From Trachythela sp. YZ-2020 (Eukaryota; Cnidaria; Anthozoa; Malacalcyonacea; Clavulariidae): 64,000 nt of DNA. The notes under the pieces are model-generated. The model saw only the letters and a program-made list of their open reading frames with translations, was not told the DNA's origin and did not search any database. Position 1 is the first letter of the stretch, and every line of letters starts with the position of its first letter. The stretch covers positions 1,567,001-1,631,000 of the forward strand of contig JADLSH010000389.1 of assembly GCA_016169945.1 (NCBI GenBank), written 5' to 3'. Shown here in pieces: positions 12,061-22,198 of this stretch. The position numbers and the translations under genes were made by a program.

Positions 12061-13457
12061 TTAGAAGTATGTGTTGGTTATATGATTTCGAACAGCCGTT
12101 CCCCTGTTCGCACCATCATAGTTATGTCCTAGGTCTGGTGGGTCTTGATCATCATCATCATCATCATATTCCATAGGTTCGTTGTTTTCAATTGCTATGT
12201 TGTGAAGGACACAACATGCAGCAACAAGAGTACATACTCTCTCAGGTAACATTCTAATTTCGGAGTGCAAGAGATGGAATCTTCGTTTCAGAATGCCAAA
12301 TGCTCTTTCAACTGATGACCTGGTTACCTTTTGTGCTCTGTTGAATCTTCGTTCCTTAGCCGTCACTGGATCTTGGTATGGTGTCATCAGATAAGGCAAA
12401 CAGGCATAGAAACTGTCTCCAAGTAGAACACCATCATCCAAAGAAGTTCCTTCCAAAGCTTGCCCAATAGCACAGTTACGGAAGATATGGCTGTCATGGG
12501 TTGAACCAGGCCATTTTGCGACAACGTTGAGAAACTTTCCTGTATTGAAAGAACAGAACCATGGAAATTTCTCGATATATAAGCACCCGTAATTATAGCA
12601 TCTAATGCTAATCAATTTCTTTGTTTATATTACATGTTAACCCCCAATTTCTTGATCTTGCATAACAAAACCATTGCCAAGTGGTGCTATTACCAAAGCT
12701 AGCAGATACTTTCAGTAAATATAAGGGAAACAAATTGTGAAGAAATGAAGAATTATGCCATCAATTTAAGATTACATTACTCTTCGGAATTTGTCTTTGT
12801 CATATTGGTAAAATTGTCACAATTCAACAAAATTTACTTCGCTCCTTTTAAGTGATGGAAATGAGTGAGTTGACCGGAAATGTGTCACATATTAAATTAC
12901 ACTTGTAAATATAAACAATAGTACGGTACAATACCCTTGTGATCGCATATTCCTTGAATGTTTATGCTGTGGTAGCCCTTTCTGTTTACAAAATTGGGTT
13001 CGTTGTCTGCTGGCGCCATAATTCTCACGTGCGATCCGTCAACACATCCAATGACACATGGAAAGCCTCCAAGATCATAAAACCCTTGTTTAATGATATC
13101 TTTTTCTTGTTGTGTGTGCGGAAATTTTACGTAGTCGTCAAGTTTTGCAGCGATAGCCAAAGTTACTCGACGAACAACCCTGCTAACCGTAGCCTTGTCT
13201 ACTCCTGCAATGGTATCTCCAACGACTAGTTGTAGGAAGCTTCCCGTGGCCAAAAATCTCAGAGTTATTAGGACTTGGTTTGTAGCCGAAATTGAGAAGG
13301 TTCTGTTAGTCATCGGACTTATATCGTCTACGACAAGGCGAACGATGTTGGAAATTGCCTCTCTTCCGAAACGATATCGGGCTCGTAATTCGCTGTCGGA
13401 ATAATACCGTAAAATATCATCGTCTGGTATTTCTCTCCGAAAAACTCTCCGGTACAA
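12061..13457 (-). CDS. PIF/Harbinger transposase (HARBI1-like), two exons
   Basis: Exon 1 runs 13457-12935 and exon 2 12539-12061; the intron has a GTATTG donor and a TTTCAATACAG acceptor and splicing keeps the frame. The product is about 333 residues, close to the usual length of HARBI1-type proteins. The DDE triad is visible: Asp140 in CVDGSH, Asp216 in LLGDSFY and Glu252 in SVERAFGILKRRF. An acidic Asp-rich tract precedes the C-terminus. The enzyme cuts the element ends and inserts them at a 3-bp target. No in-frame ATG precedes Tyr2; the listed start is a TTG, with an upstream in-frame TAA, so the true start is internal, in a further exon, or lost. Otherwise the frame is unbroken, unlike its Myb partner. 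Confidence 0.85.
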
Positions 13458-13804
13458 CGCAATTTTTACTCTGCATAAAATTTATCCGCCGGATAGCGAC
13501 TTGTCCGCCGGATAGCGACTTATCCACCTTTGATACAACCGGCCCCTGAATTTTAGCAATAATAAACATATAATAAATAAACTAGAAATACATGCATGCA
13601 GCAACCCCTCGCCACAGCTAAACAACGACATTGGCCAACATTATACTAACCTTTTTTGTTGCAAAATCTGCGATGCAAAACGCAGGAAAAAGGCCGTTAC
13701 ACCAGCAGTCTTTCTGCAGGAAATGGGATTCGGTAAATCAGTGGCCGCGTCTTTGGTATCTTCGATTCAGGCATAATTTTCGCTAAAAACAAAATTGAAT
13801 TATC

Positions 13805-13840
13805 TACCCCTACCTCCCCCCCCGCCCCCCCCCCCCTCCA
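13805..13840. repeat. C-rich homopolymer tract
   Basis: Runs of C interrupted by G and T. Non-coding. Confidence 0.8.
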
Positions 13841-14039
13841 TTTATGACGCGCTCAAAGCACAGGGTCATATAAGTGAACTTCTTGACATAAGTTTTTTCG
13901 TTCATTTCAAATGAGTTTGAAGGAAAACAATACTCTAATAGCTTGAAAGGAAAACTGTAAAGGAAACCGGGAAATATATATACATGGTTTCTTGAAAGAT
14001 ACGCAACGGAAATATTTCTTACGTAGTGGAAGCACTGTA

Positions 14040-14780
14040 GTCATAGCAACACTGACACAAAATAATACAATTTTTTACCGTACAAAACAGGATACAAATC
14101 GGCCAAAAATAATTAAAAAATAGTTGTTTTAGCTATAGAATTCTCGAATTTATGATGTAGGTATGTTATTACTCGTTATACGAGCTTTAAACTAATGTAA
14201 AATTCAACATTCCGTTCAAATATAACGTTTCGAAATGTTCACAAAACTAAACTGCATTTTACCAATTCCTTTTTGAATTGAAATCAGTTTAAGATATAAG
14301 CGTAAAAATGATTTCGTTCTCCTTTTAATTTAGACCTTTTTCATCATATAAAATATACGATACTTTAACCGAAAATAAATGAAAAACTATATATATAAAG
14401 CAGGAGTTTTTAGAACAAAAATACATCAACACTTTTATTGTTTTAATATTAATATAACAAACCTGCCTCTATATATTTTACTTTTTTTCGTTCAGGTGTC
14501 GCTTGGACTCTTCTTATCTTTTTTGCTAAAGTTAAAGCGATAAGATCCGTCCCACAGACTTTCTCAAGACTTTCTCAGACTTTCTCAAGTTTTTTTATAA
14601 TCTCACTCACTCCACTCCTGACAATCTGCCATACTTTTGAGATCAGTGAGATGACCACCCACCAACCTTGAACCACGCGCCCGCGATTATTGATGAACTT
14701 TAAGATCTCCCATGGATTTTCCATGGATTTCCTTTTTTCCGGGTGTGATAAATAACCGAGCGGAATTAGTACCCTCGCCC
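14040..14780. repeat. Dispersed repeat, copy 1
   Basis: Shares several blocks in the same order with 25370-25940, including CTCCTGACAATC(T/C)GCCAT and CCGAGCGGAATTA near its end. Non-coding and diverged. Family unknown. Confidence 0.55.
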
Positions 14781-14800
14781 GGGCTATCGCCAGGCTCGGG

Positions 14801-14941
14801 GATTACTTCATGATTGGTTTGTTTCTATGATTTTTATTATTTACTCGTTGTGAAGAATCGCTAAACGCACTAGTTTGCTGCGCTCACTCACAACTCATGC
14901 ATAAATAAAAATCGTACGCACTCACCAACTATGAAGTAATC
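14801..14941. repeat. Foldback repeat, 141 bp
   Basis: Inverted arms of about 55 bp starting GATTACTTCAT, with gaps. No target duplication could be assigned. Confidence 0.55.
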
Positions 14942-15756
14942 TATATGTACATCTGTCGGACCGCTTTAAAATTCGTATATTCGCTTCAATGGACGATAAT
15001 TCCACCCATTGAATCTCATGCAGTTTCATGGTGACCGTCGTTGCATACAATCCAACACATGGGATTTTAATTTATCCCTCTTCGGAAACAAAAAAGTCAA
15101 GTAGGCTAGTTCTGGGGAACGTTGGACGATAAGTGCAGCATTGATCTTTAATTAAATAATTATTTCTATTTCGTCTATTGCTTCGATCGCGAATATTTAC
15201 ACATAGGTTAATTATTATTCAAACCAAGTCGTAATTAAATATATCAGCAGTGAAAAAGTTAATGTTTTTAGATATTTGCCTATTTTTAAACTCAAAAATC
15301 TGAGGTCGTTAGCTTTGAAACAATGCGTGCATTTCGCTTTACAAGGGTCAAATACTTGGGGTAAAATGGAATATAAAATGAGGGCCTTGCTTTTGGTATC
15401 AATTTGGTAAACAAAATTACAAAACGATGGGCCTTATTTCAAGATATAGTTAATAATTATATATGAATAATGTGTGCTCAGACGTTTTACGTCTTAGCAT
15501 CACAGCCAAAGGTGTAGTAAAATTAATTTTACGTCAATTAGTTATAGAAGTAAATGAAACAAGAATAATGTAAATGGCTCAAATTTTGGTCTTCTCCACT
15601 TGCTCCTTCGCCTTTTGAGTTCTGATTTCTTCATGAAAGATCTTACAGTATAACTACATGAACATTTGATGTAGTTCCCCGCGAAGGACATTCGCTCAAA
15701 CGTCGAAGTATTTTCTATATTATTATAGCTATCTACTGGACAACAATCTAACTTAC
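14942..15756. other. Gene A intron 1 start, duplicated in gene B
   Basis: About 15130-15756 aligns by eye with 46730-47326 over many blocks (for example AATACTTGGGG and ATTTCAAGATATAGTT), in the same position relative to the signal exon. This shows that the duplication covers introns. Confidence 0.7.
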
Positions 15757-15853
15757 CCTGATGCATTGCAGGATACTGTGCAGTGGCAAGAACCAACAAG
15801 TGGAATAATATCGAAAATTGGAGTAAAATCAGGATTCCATAAATGCACTTCAT
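15757..15853 (-). CDS. Gene A exon 1: signal peptide
   Basis: The coding start is taken at MKCIYGILILLQFSILFHL because a strongly hydrophobic core follows at once and a polar AQYPAMHQ stretch suggests cleavage after LATA. The frame is open upstream to 15922, but that part is polar and would bury the signal. A consensus donor, CAGG then GTAAGT, follows in phase 1, which fits the PAN exon at 3435. Exon B (47327-47408) is a clear paralogue. The protein is therefore probably secreted: signal, PAN, EGF and, by analogy with B, F5/8C. Intron 1 is 12.3 kb because of transposon insertions. Confidence 0.75.
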
Positions 15854-16254
15854 ATTTCCATTGCGCTTTTCTGTTGTATTCGCAAGAGTTTCTTCAACAG
15901 CTGCACATTCGCCAGAGGACACCGAAAAGTATAATTTGTTGAAATTTCTTTGTCTTCACACCTGCAAATACACATTTTTTAATTAAGGTTGTCACAGGTA
16001 ATAGTTGTCAAATATATAGCCTACAATCCAAGCGCGAACAAAAATAATGGCATATCTTATTTTAATATTTTTAGCTGCTGAATATAGTCAATAAAGTCGC
16101 CGATGACTATAGCTCTTTTTGTTTTGGCAATTCCCAGATGTATTATACATCCATGCCTAACTTTCGGGATTAGCATTTAATTTGTCGGCAAGGAAGCGTA
16201 TATATAATTAAATATACAAATAAGTGACTATACAAATAAGTGACAATATCACTA
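15854..16254. other. Gene A 5' flank, duplicated at 56430-56760
   Basis: AATTAAGGTTGTCACAGG, TAGTTGTCAAAT and GCCGATGACTAT occur in the same order near 56455-56585. Likely 5' UTR and promoter region; no clear TATA box was identified. Confidence 0.6.
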
Positions 16255-16412
16255 CAGGGTGTCTCAAAAAAATTGAAAAGTGAACCCTTTGAAATTTAAT
16301 GCAATAGTGAACCTTTTGAAATTGAACTTCATATTTGCATTTTCTTTCAAAGAATTTATTGTACCCTATTGTATTTAATTTCAAAGGTTTCACTTTTTTT
16401 TGAGACACCCTG
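16255..16412. mobile_element. Tc1/mariner-type MITE, 158 bp
   Basis: Inverted ends CAGGGTGTCTCAAAAAAA flanked by TA on both sides (16253-16254 and 16413-16414). These ends and the TA target are typical of mariner. Short direct repeats with ATACAAATAAGTGAC surround it. Confidence 0.8.
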
Positions 16413-16839
16413 TATACAAAGTTACAAGGAAGTGACAAAATTACAAGGAAGCGTATATATATTTAATTACAAGGAAGCGTATATATAATTAAATATACAA
16501 ATAAGTGACTATACAAATAAGTGACTATCCAAATAAGTGACAAAATCAATCAGGCCATCCAAACACGGAAACCATAAAGTAATTGTATATTGACGTTTGT
16601 TAGTAAAAGTTGTTTTTTCACTTCCATATATCAAGCGATTGATATTAAAATTTAAAGAGCTGAATTACTTGATAATATGCAAATATGATAAACGCTCACC
16701 ACCTGCTTCGAAATCCCACTATAGGCGATTTTTAATGCATTTTATTCTATAAAATATCTCATTCCCATTACACTATTCGCGCTTGGATTATACCCTTGAC
16801 TATTGATTGCAGCGACAACCTGCAATTAGCTGTGTATAT
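16413..16839. other. 5' flank of gene A, no gene seen
   Basis: Contains repeated AAGGAAGCGTATATATA and AAATAAGTGAC motifs, then sequence similar to 56690-56750 (TTGACGTTT, CACTTCCAT). No coding frame. Confidence 0.5.
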
Positions 16840-17168
16840 AATCGCCTGTTATAAAGGTTAGGAAGTTAGACTTGCTTAATAGTTCCTCATGTCAGTCCTC
16901 CTTGGTGTTAAATACTGCTCGTATAAGGCACGTTCCTGAACCGTTTCTAATTTGCGTTTATCAGATGCCAAACCAGGTGACAGTAGGTGAGATGTGGGAG
17001 TATTGATGACTTGTAGAGGTGTAGCGTAGCTCTTGTAGGGATTAGGTTACGTAGCCTTAAAATTACTCCTACTTTTTGGCTAGATCGTTTACAAGTTTCA
17101 CTGATATGCTCATTAAAATTTAATTGATCATCCAAGTTAACTCCTAAACCTCCTCCTGTACTTGACAA
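16840..17168 (-). pseudogene. CR1-like LINE ORF2 C-terminus
   Basis: The frame from 17168 holds LGVNLDDQLNFNEHISE and LHLYKSSILPHLTYCH, the thumb-like end of a CR1/jockey-clade reverse transcriptase. The rest down to 16840 is nearly identical to 4720-4950. 5' truncated. Confidence 0.7.
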
Positions 17169-17221
17169 ATGTATTTCGTTTCCATCAATATTAATACTTA
17201 TTCTATTATTTTGTTCTTTTT

Positions 17222-17301
17222 ATATCTACTACGACAGCTCAGGCGTGCTGGGATAAACTCTCATGATTTAGTGCAGTTTTACTGCGCTGTAATAAGATTT
17301 A
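17222..17301 (+). pseudogene. LINE reverse transcriptase fragment cut by the hexanucleotide array
   Basis: A short frame with LRQLRRAGINSHDLVQFYCA, a conserved C-terminal block of CR1-like LINEs. Coding sequence stops where the AGGACT array begins. Confidence 0.6.
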
Positions 17302-18985
17302 GAACTAGGACTAGGACTAGGAAAAGGACTAGGACTAGGACTGGGACTGGGACTGGGACTGGGACTAGGACTAGGACTAGGACTAGGACTAGGACTAGAA
17401 CTAGGACTAGGACTAGGACTAGGACTAGGACTAGGACTAGGACTAGGACTAGGACTAGAGACTGAGACTAGACTAGGACCAGGACAGACTAGGACCAGGA
17501 CTAGGACTCAGACCAGGACTAGACCAGAGACTAGGACTAGAACTAGGACTAGGACCAGGACTAGGACTAGGACCAGGACTAGGACTAGGACTAGGACTAG
17601 CACCAGGACTAGGACTAGACAGGACCAGACTAGAGACTAGGACTAGACTAGACCAGACCAGGACTAGGACTAGGACTAGACCAGACCAGACCAGGACTAG
17701 GACTAGAACTAGGACTAGGACTAGAGACTAGGACCAGACCAGGACTAGGACTAGACCAGGACTAGGACTAGGACTAGGACTAGAGACTCAGGACTAGACT
17801 AGGACTGGACCAAGACTGAGACTAGAACTAGGACTAGGACTAGGACTAGGACTAGGACTGGGACTAGGAGTAGGACTAGGACTAAGACTAAGACCAAGAC
17901 CAAGACTAAGACTGAGACTGACCAGACTGGACTAGGACCAGGACTAGACTAGGACTAGGACTAGAGACTAGGACTAGGACTAGAGACTAGACCAGACTAG
18001 GACTCAGAACCAGGACCAGGACTGAGACTACGACCAGACTAGACCAGGACTAGGACTAGGACTAGGACTAGAGACTAGAACTAGAACTAGGAACTAGAAC
18101 TAGGACTAGACTAGAGACTAGGACCAGGACTAGAGACTAGACCAGGACTAGGACCAGACTAGGACTAGACCAGGACTAGACTAAGACTACGACTAGACTA
18201 GAGACTAGGACTAGGACTAGGACTAGGACTAGGACTAGGACTAGGACTAGGACTAGGACTAGAACTAGGACTAGGATTAGGACTACGACTACGACTACGA
18301 CTACGACTAGGACTAGGACTAGAGACTAGACCAGACTAGAGACTAGGACCAGACTAGAGACTAGGACTAGGACTAGGACCAGGACTAGGACTAGGACTAG
18401 GACTAGGACTAGGACTAGGACTAGGACTAGGACTAGGACTAGGACTAGGACTAGGACTAGGACTAGGACTAGGACTAGGACTAGGACTAGGACTAGGACT
18501 AGGACTAGGACTAGGACTAGGACTAGGACTAGGACTAGGACTAGGACTAGGACTAGGACTGGGACTGGGACTAGAACTGGGACTGGGACTGGGACTGGGA
18601 CTGGGACTGGGACTGGGACTGGGACTGGGACTGGGACTGGGACTGGGACTGGGACTGGGACTGGGACTGGGACTGGGACTGGGACTGGGACTGGGACTGG
18701 GACTGGGACTGGGACTGGGACTGGGACTGGGACTGGGACTGGGACTGGGACTGGGACTGGGACTGGGACTGGGACTGGGACTGGGACTGGGACTGGGACA
18801 GGGACTGGCACTGGGACTGGGACTGGGACTGGGACTGGGACTGGGACTGGGACTGGGACTGGGACTGGGGACTGGGACTGGGACTGGGACTGGGACTGGG
18901 ACTGGGACTGGGACTGGGACTGGGACTGGGACTGGGACTGGGACTGGGACTGGGACTGGGACTGGGACTGGGACAGGGACTGGGA
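17300..18985. repeat. Hexanucleotide array (AGGACT)n then (GGGACT)n
   Basis: About 1.7 kb. From 17300 to about 18550 the unit is AGGACT, with many imperfect interruptions (GACCA, GAGACT, AGAACT) in the middle and a clean block from about 18360. From about 18550 to 18985 the unit is almost pure GGGACT, roughly 70 copies. On the plus strand the second half meets the G3-N3 spacing of intramolecular G-quadruplex DNA. Both flanks are interrupted coding fragments: a LINE on the left and a Polinton integrase on the right. Confidence 0.95.
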
Positions 18986-19514
18986 CAGTTTGATGATGGA
19001 CTGGAGTTTCATAATTACTCCGTGAAGAAGTTATTAACAGAACATGATATTAAATACTTCTCATCAAAAACTAAAAAAGGCTGCCATTGTGGATAGGTTT
19101 AATAGGACTTTAAAAACACGTATGTGGAAGTTATTTCACAGCAGAAGGACCAACAAGTGGGTGGATGTTTTGGAGGAGTTGGTCTCAGGGTATAACAACA
19201 CAAAATATACCTCCATTTGTATGAAACCAAATGAGGTGAATAGTTCCAACGACTACAAAGTTTGGCTAAAATTATTTAGTGAAAGACTGCAAGAACCATT
19301 ACCAAAACCTAGGTACAAGGTTGGTGATCTCGTTAGATTGCCAAGGTACAAGAATGTGTTTGCAAAAGGGTACGAGTCAAACTTTACAGAGGATGTGTTC
19401 ATCATTGAAAGTATCTCGTACGGTAACCCAATAATGTATATAATAAAAGCATTGGATGGTGAGAAAATAATTGGCAGGTTTTATGAACAAGAACTATCTT
19501 TTGTAAATAATTAA
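18986..19514 (+). pseudogene. Polinton integrase, C-terminal part
   Basis: Retrovirus-type integrase. The frame opens right after the array with FDDGLEFHN (second catalytic Asp region, DxGxEF). A one-base shift at AAAAAAGG near 19075-19082 is needed to reach KAAIVDRFNRTLKTRMWK, where the catalytic Glu position is occupied by Asp (AIVDRFN; ERFN is usual). The C-terminus has YKVGDLVRLPRYKNVFAKGY, an SH3/chromo-like DNA-binding tail typical of Polinton integrases, and ends at 19514. The zinc-binding domain and first Asp are absent. The enzyme would insert element DNA into the host genome. This copy cannot be active as it stands. Confidence 0.85.
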
Positions 19515-19580
19515 TAATAATATTATTTTTTAAAAATATTATTTTATAAATAAATATAGGAAGGAGGTGAGGAGATACCA

Positions 19581-20772
19581 ATGACTGGTAAATATCCAGA
19601 GTTTGACAACATGGACGACGATGAGGCAATGGACACCTATCGTCAAATGGAGCGAGATCCAAACTTTGGCTCAGACAGCCCAAAGTTTGTTTATATTAAA
19701 ACAATGGTGGAGAACCGTGGACTTTTGGAGGGAGAGACCACTCCTGCGAAAAGTCCTGCAGACTTAGCTTATCTTAGTGAAGGGTGGAGAAGATTAGATT
19801 GGTTTGTGCAGGACAACTTTGATGGTGTAAGAATAAATACACGCGTCGAGCATGCTGCGGAGCTCATTAATCGGATGGACACCTCAAAAACTGGTAATAT
19901 ACAATTTAGGGAGCGCCTCAATAACTTAGAGTACTCACAAAATAGGAGGACCGTGATGAGTTGGAAAGACGGTAAGTTGGTGTACAGCACGTCAACACCA
20001 AGCTCACGCGCGAGCAGACAGTTTCGGGAGTTGTTGAAGACCGTGGTGAGAGAAAGTGAGGAGCGGAGAGAGACAATGAGAGGCCTCCCAGGATTGCAAA
20101 GTATTAGGGATGAGTGGGAGGATGCACCAGGGCTCACGGTTGATGAGAACAGGGAGATGAGAAGTGTTGTGACTCCACCTAGTAGTATGGACCCAAGAAG
20201 TAGGATAGGGGATGGTGTGGCGTCGGAGATACAAAAAAAAAGACTTTCTGTCCCGACTAAACGCTGTGGATGAAAGATTGGATGATGATGAACTAGGGGA
20301 TGGTGAGGTCTTTGAACTAGTAGGACGTAGGACAGCATTGGAGAAGGCTGTCGATAGGGTGGAGATGCAAAGGGAGTTGGAGGAGGTGAGGGAGGAGCAG
20401 GAGGAGGACGTCAGTAGGTTGGAAAAAATAAAAAAATATTTGAAGGAAAACTTTCTAAGTCTCTCTGCCGTTGGTCTTGGCATCGCAGGGCTCATCACAT
20501 CTCTGATAATCGCAGGAAGAAGTGCGGTCGTTGGGGGAGCAAAGGCTGTCAGCAATTTTGGTAAGTGGGTCAAAGACAAGCTAAAAAACCTTCCACCCTG
20601 GCTTGCGACTTTGGGAGGTATTTTGTATAATATATTGAAGACTGGTGCGCAAGGTTTGTTTTGGCTGGCCAAAAATATTTGGGTCTTGGTGTTGTTTGGT
20701 GTGGCACTTGCGTATGATTATTATAAAAACAGAAAAAAATATATAATATATAAAGTTTTTTTTATAAAATAA
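19581..20772 (+). pseudogene. Polinton protein of unknown function, hydrophobic C-terminal helices
   Basis: Two overlapping frames (19581-20273 and 20212-20772) join at an A9 run near 20227-20235, so they are probably one protein of about 390 residues with a frameshift. The N-terminal half is charged and has no motif I recognise. The second half has a Glu-rich coiled coil (LEEVREEQEEDVSRLEKI), a Gly/Ala-rich hydrophobic segment (LSAVGLGIAGLITSLIIAG), a short Lys/Pro loop (KLKNLPPWLATLGG), and a final hydrophobic helix (NIWVLVLFGVALAYDYY). At least two membrane segments are likely. It lies directly before the capsid gene and after the integrase. A virion membrane or minor structural role is plausible from position only. 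Confidence 0.55.
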
Positions 20773-20860
20773 TATTTTATAAAAGTTATTTTATAAAATA
20801 ATATTATTAAAAAATAATATTATTAAAAGTTTTTTTATATTTCCCACCCTATAATAAACT
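20773..20860. promoter_or_regulatory. Polinton AT-rich intergenic palindrome
   Basis: TTTTATAAAATAATATTATT blocks repeated, then ACCCTATAATAAACT directly before the capsid ATG. Comparable spacers lie at 19515-19580, 22068-22198, 22790-22857 and 23880-23987. Likely shared transcription signals (termination and initiation); function inferred. Confidence 0.5.
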
Positions 20861-22067
20861 ATGAGTGATAAGTTGCTACCGGAGTTTCAACAGTTTCAAC
20901 CTGTCAATCCCTTACTAAAAGGAGAGAGGGTCAGACACTCCATCACCTCCAACCCAAACATAATCACACCTTGGAGTGACTATGTGTTGGAGGTCCCAAG
21001 ACTAAATGCAAATTCCGCGCTCGTACCTGGTAGTCTCTCAGAAAGGAAAGCTAACGGTCTCAGGTACTAAGTCCTGGTATGAAAATAATGGAGCAAAGAC
21101 TTTGGTGAAAGAGATGAAGATCACACTCGGTGGGGAGACCGTGTACGACAACTCGGCGGAGAGCATCTACGAGCTGTCAAAGATTGTTGGGAGCCTGGAC
21201 AAAATACTATGCACATCCTGCGACGGCGTGCCAGTGAAAACTTTCGAAAGCTTGCCAGCGGAGATGACACGGGCGCAAAGGTTGGGGACGATGCAAAGGT
21301 GGCGGACGATCTTTTGTACAAAGTGTATGGTAACGAGGTGCAGATACCGATAGATAAAATTTTGAAGGATCGCGGGAGTTTGGCTCCGTACAACATGAAC
21401 AACAACCTTCAGTACACTCTGAGGATGGGATCTAACGAAGATGTCATCACCACACAGGGCGAAGAAACTCTCGGTGTGTGGAGGTTGGACAATGTGGAGA
21501 TAGAGTATGAGAGTGTGAAACTCTGACGAGGTCTATTCAATGGGGAAGGGATTCATGTACAACCATGTTACATGTTGGAAGAATGAGGTGTGGAAACCTG
21601 CGGAGACCATCATCACACACACCATCAACCCTCCGAGGAAAAGAGTGTCCGCCACTGTGTATCTTTTCACAAAACCTGGGAGATCAGACAGTGAGGAGTA
21701 TGTGTATCCAAACATCGAAAGTGTGGATGTCACGGTGGAAGGAACACCCAATCAGGTGTATTCTCAGGGCATGCCAAAGGTAAGGTTGTTCAACGAGGCA
21801 GAGAGGTTCTTTGGAAATAAGACACCATTGAAGAAAATAACTCCTGCGGAGATTTCTAAAGATAAGTTTTGTCTGTTTATTGACCTGCGAAGGGTTGATA
21901 AGGAGCATGTGTTTGGATCTTGTCGGAGGATTGTGAACATACAAAGTGGGATAATGTTGAAGATTAATAAAAAGGCGCGCGTTGGAGATCTAAACTGTCA
22001 TGTTTTTATAGTTGCAGATGGACTTATAAACATTCAGGACAAAAATGTAAAAAGTGTGGAGTATTAA
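20861..22067 (+). pseudogene. Polinton major capsid protein (double jelly-roll), frameshifted
   Basis: Starts at ATG 20861 after an ACCCTATAATAAACT motif. Recognised landmarks in order: SGTKSW (near 21056), LLYKVYGNEVQIPI (near 21310), LAPYNMNNNLQYTL (near 21380), INPPRKRVSATVYLFTKPGR (near 21625), NQVYSQGMPKVRLF (near 21750), and FVIADG-like FIVADGLINIQD (near 22005). These are blocks of the Polinton capsid protein PY. Three frame changes, near 21040, 21200 and 21525, break it into four frames; no large deletion is evident. In related elements the protein forms an icosahedral shell. The breaks mean no intact capsid protein is made from this copy. Confidence 0.85.
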
Positions 22068-22198
22068 TTTGGGGATAAAATAATATTATTAAAGTTTTTT
22101 TATAAAATAATATTATTATAAAATAATATTATTAAAAGGTTTTTATAATATAAGTTTCATAAAAATAATATTATAAAAGTTTTTATATAAAATAAATA
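22068..22198. promoter_or_regulatory. Polinton AT-rich intergenic palindrome
   Basis: Four or more AATAATATTATTA cores separated by TTTTTATA tracts, leading into the ATPase ATG. Unlike the spacers before 20861, 22858 and 23988 it lacks the ACCCT box. Confidence 0.45.

Larger units (their letters stand above)
9546..13545. mobile_element. PIF/Harbinger DNA transposon, 4.0 kb, near complete
   Basis: Inverted ends of about 28 bp, starting GGGCCGGTTGTATCAAAGG, match at 9546-9573 and 13518-13545. CTG flanks both ends (9543-9545 and 13546-13548), consistent with a 3-bp target duplication. The two usual Harbinger genes are inside and convergent: a Myb/SANT-like protein (plus strand) and a DDE transposase (minus strand). 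Subterminal regions hold repeated TATCCG(N)CGGATA palindromes. Two nested TTAA MITEs lie between the genes. It sits in intron 1 of gene A. Confidence 0.9.

Noticed and set aside
17302..17465. Arg-Thr repeat frame on the plus strand
   Set aside because: Same array; only the first 25 codons before it are LINE sequence.
17300..18985. Telomere or interstitial telomere repeat
   Set aside because: The unit GGACTA/GGGACT is not TTAGGG-like and the site is between element fragments.
18326..19012. 228-codon minus frame of Ser-Gln, Val-Pro and Leu-Val repeats
   Set aside because: It is the hexanucleotide array read as dipeptides. No composition or start supports a protein.
19769..20672. Two long minus frames opposite the Polinton protein
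   Set aside because: Antisense shadows of the coding strand; no domains and no fit to the gene order.
20861..22067. Internal deletion in the Polinton capsid gene
   Set aside because: Landmarks are all present in order once frames are followed; only small shifts are needed to explain the break-up.
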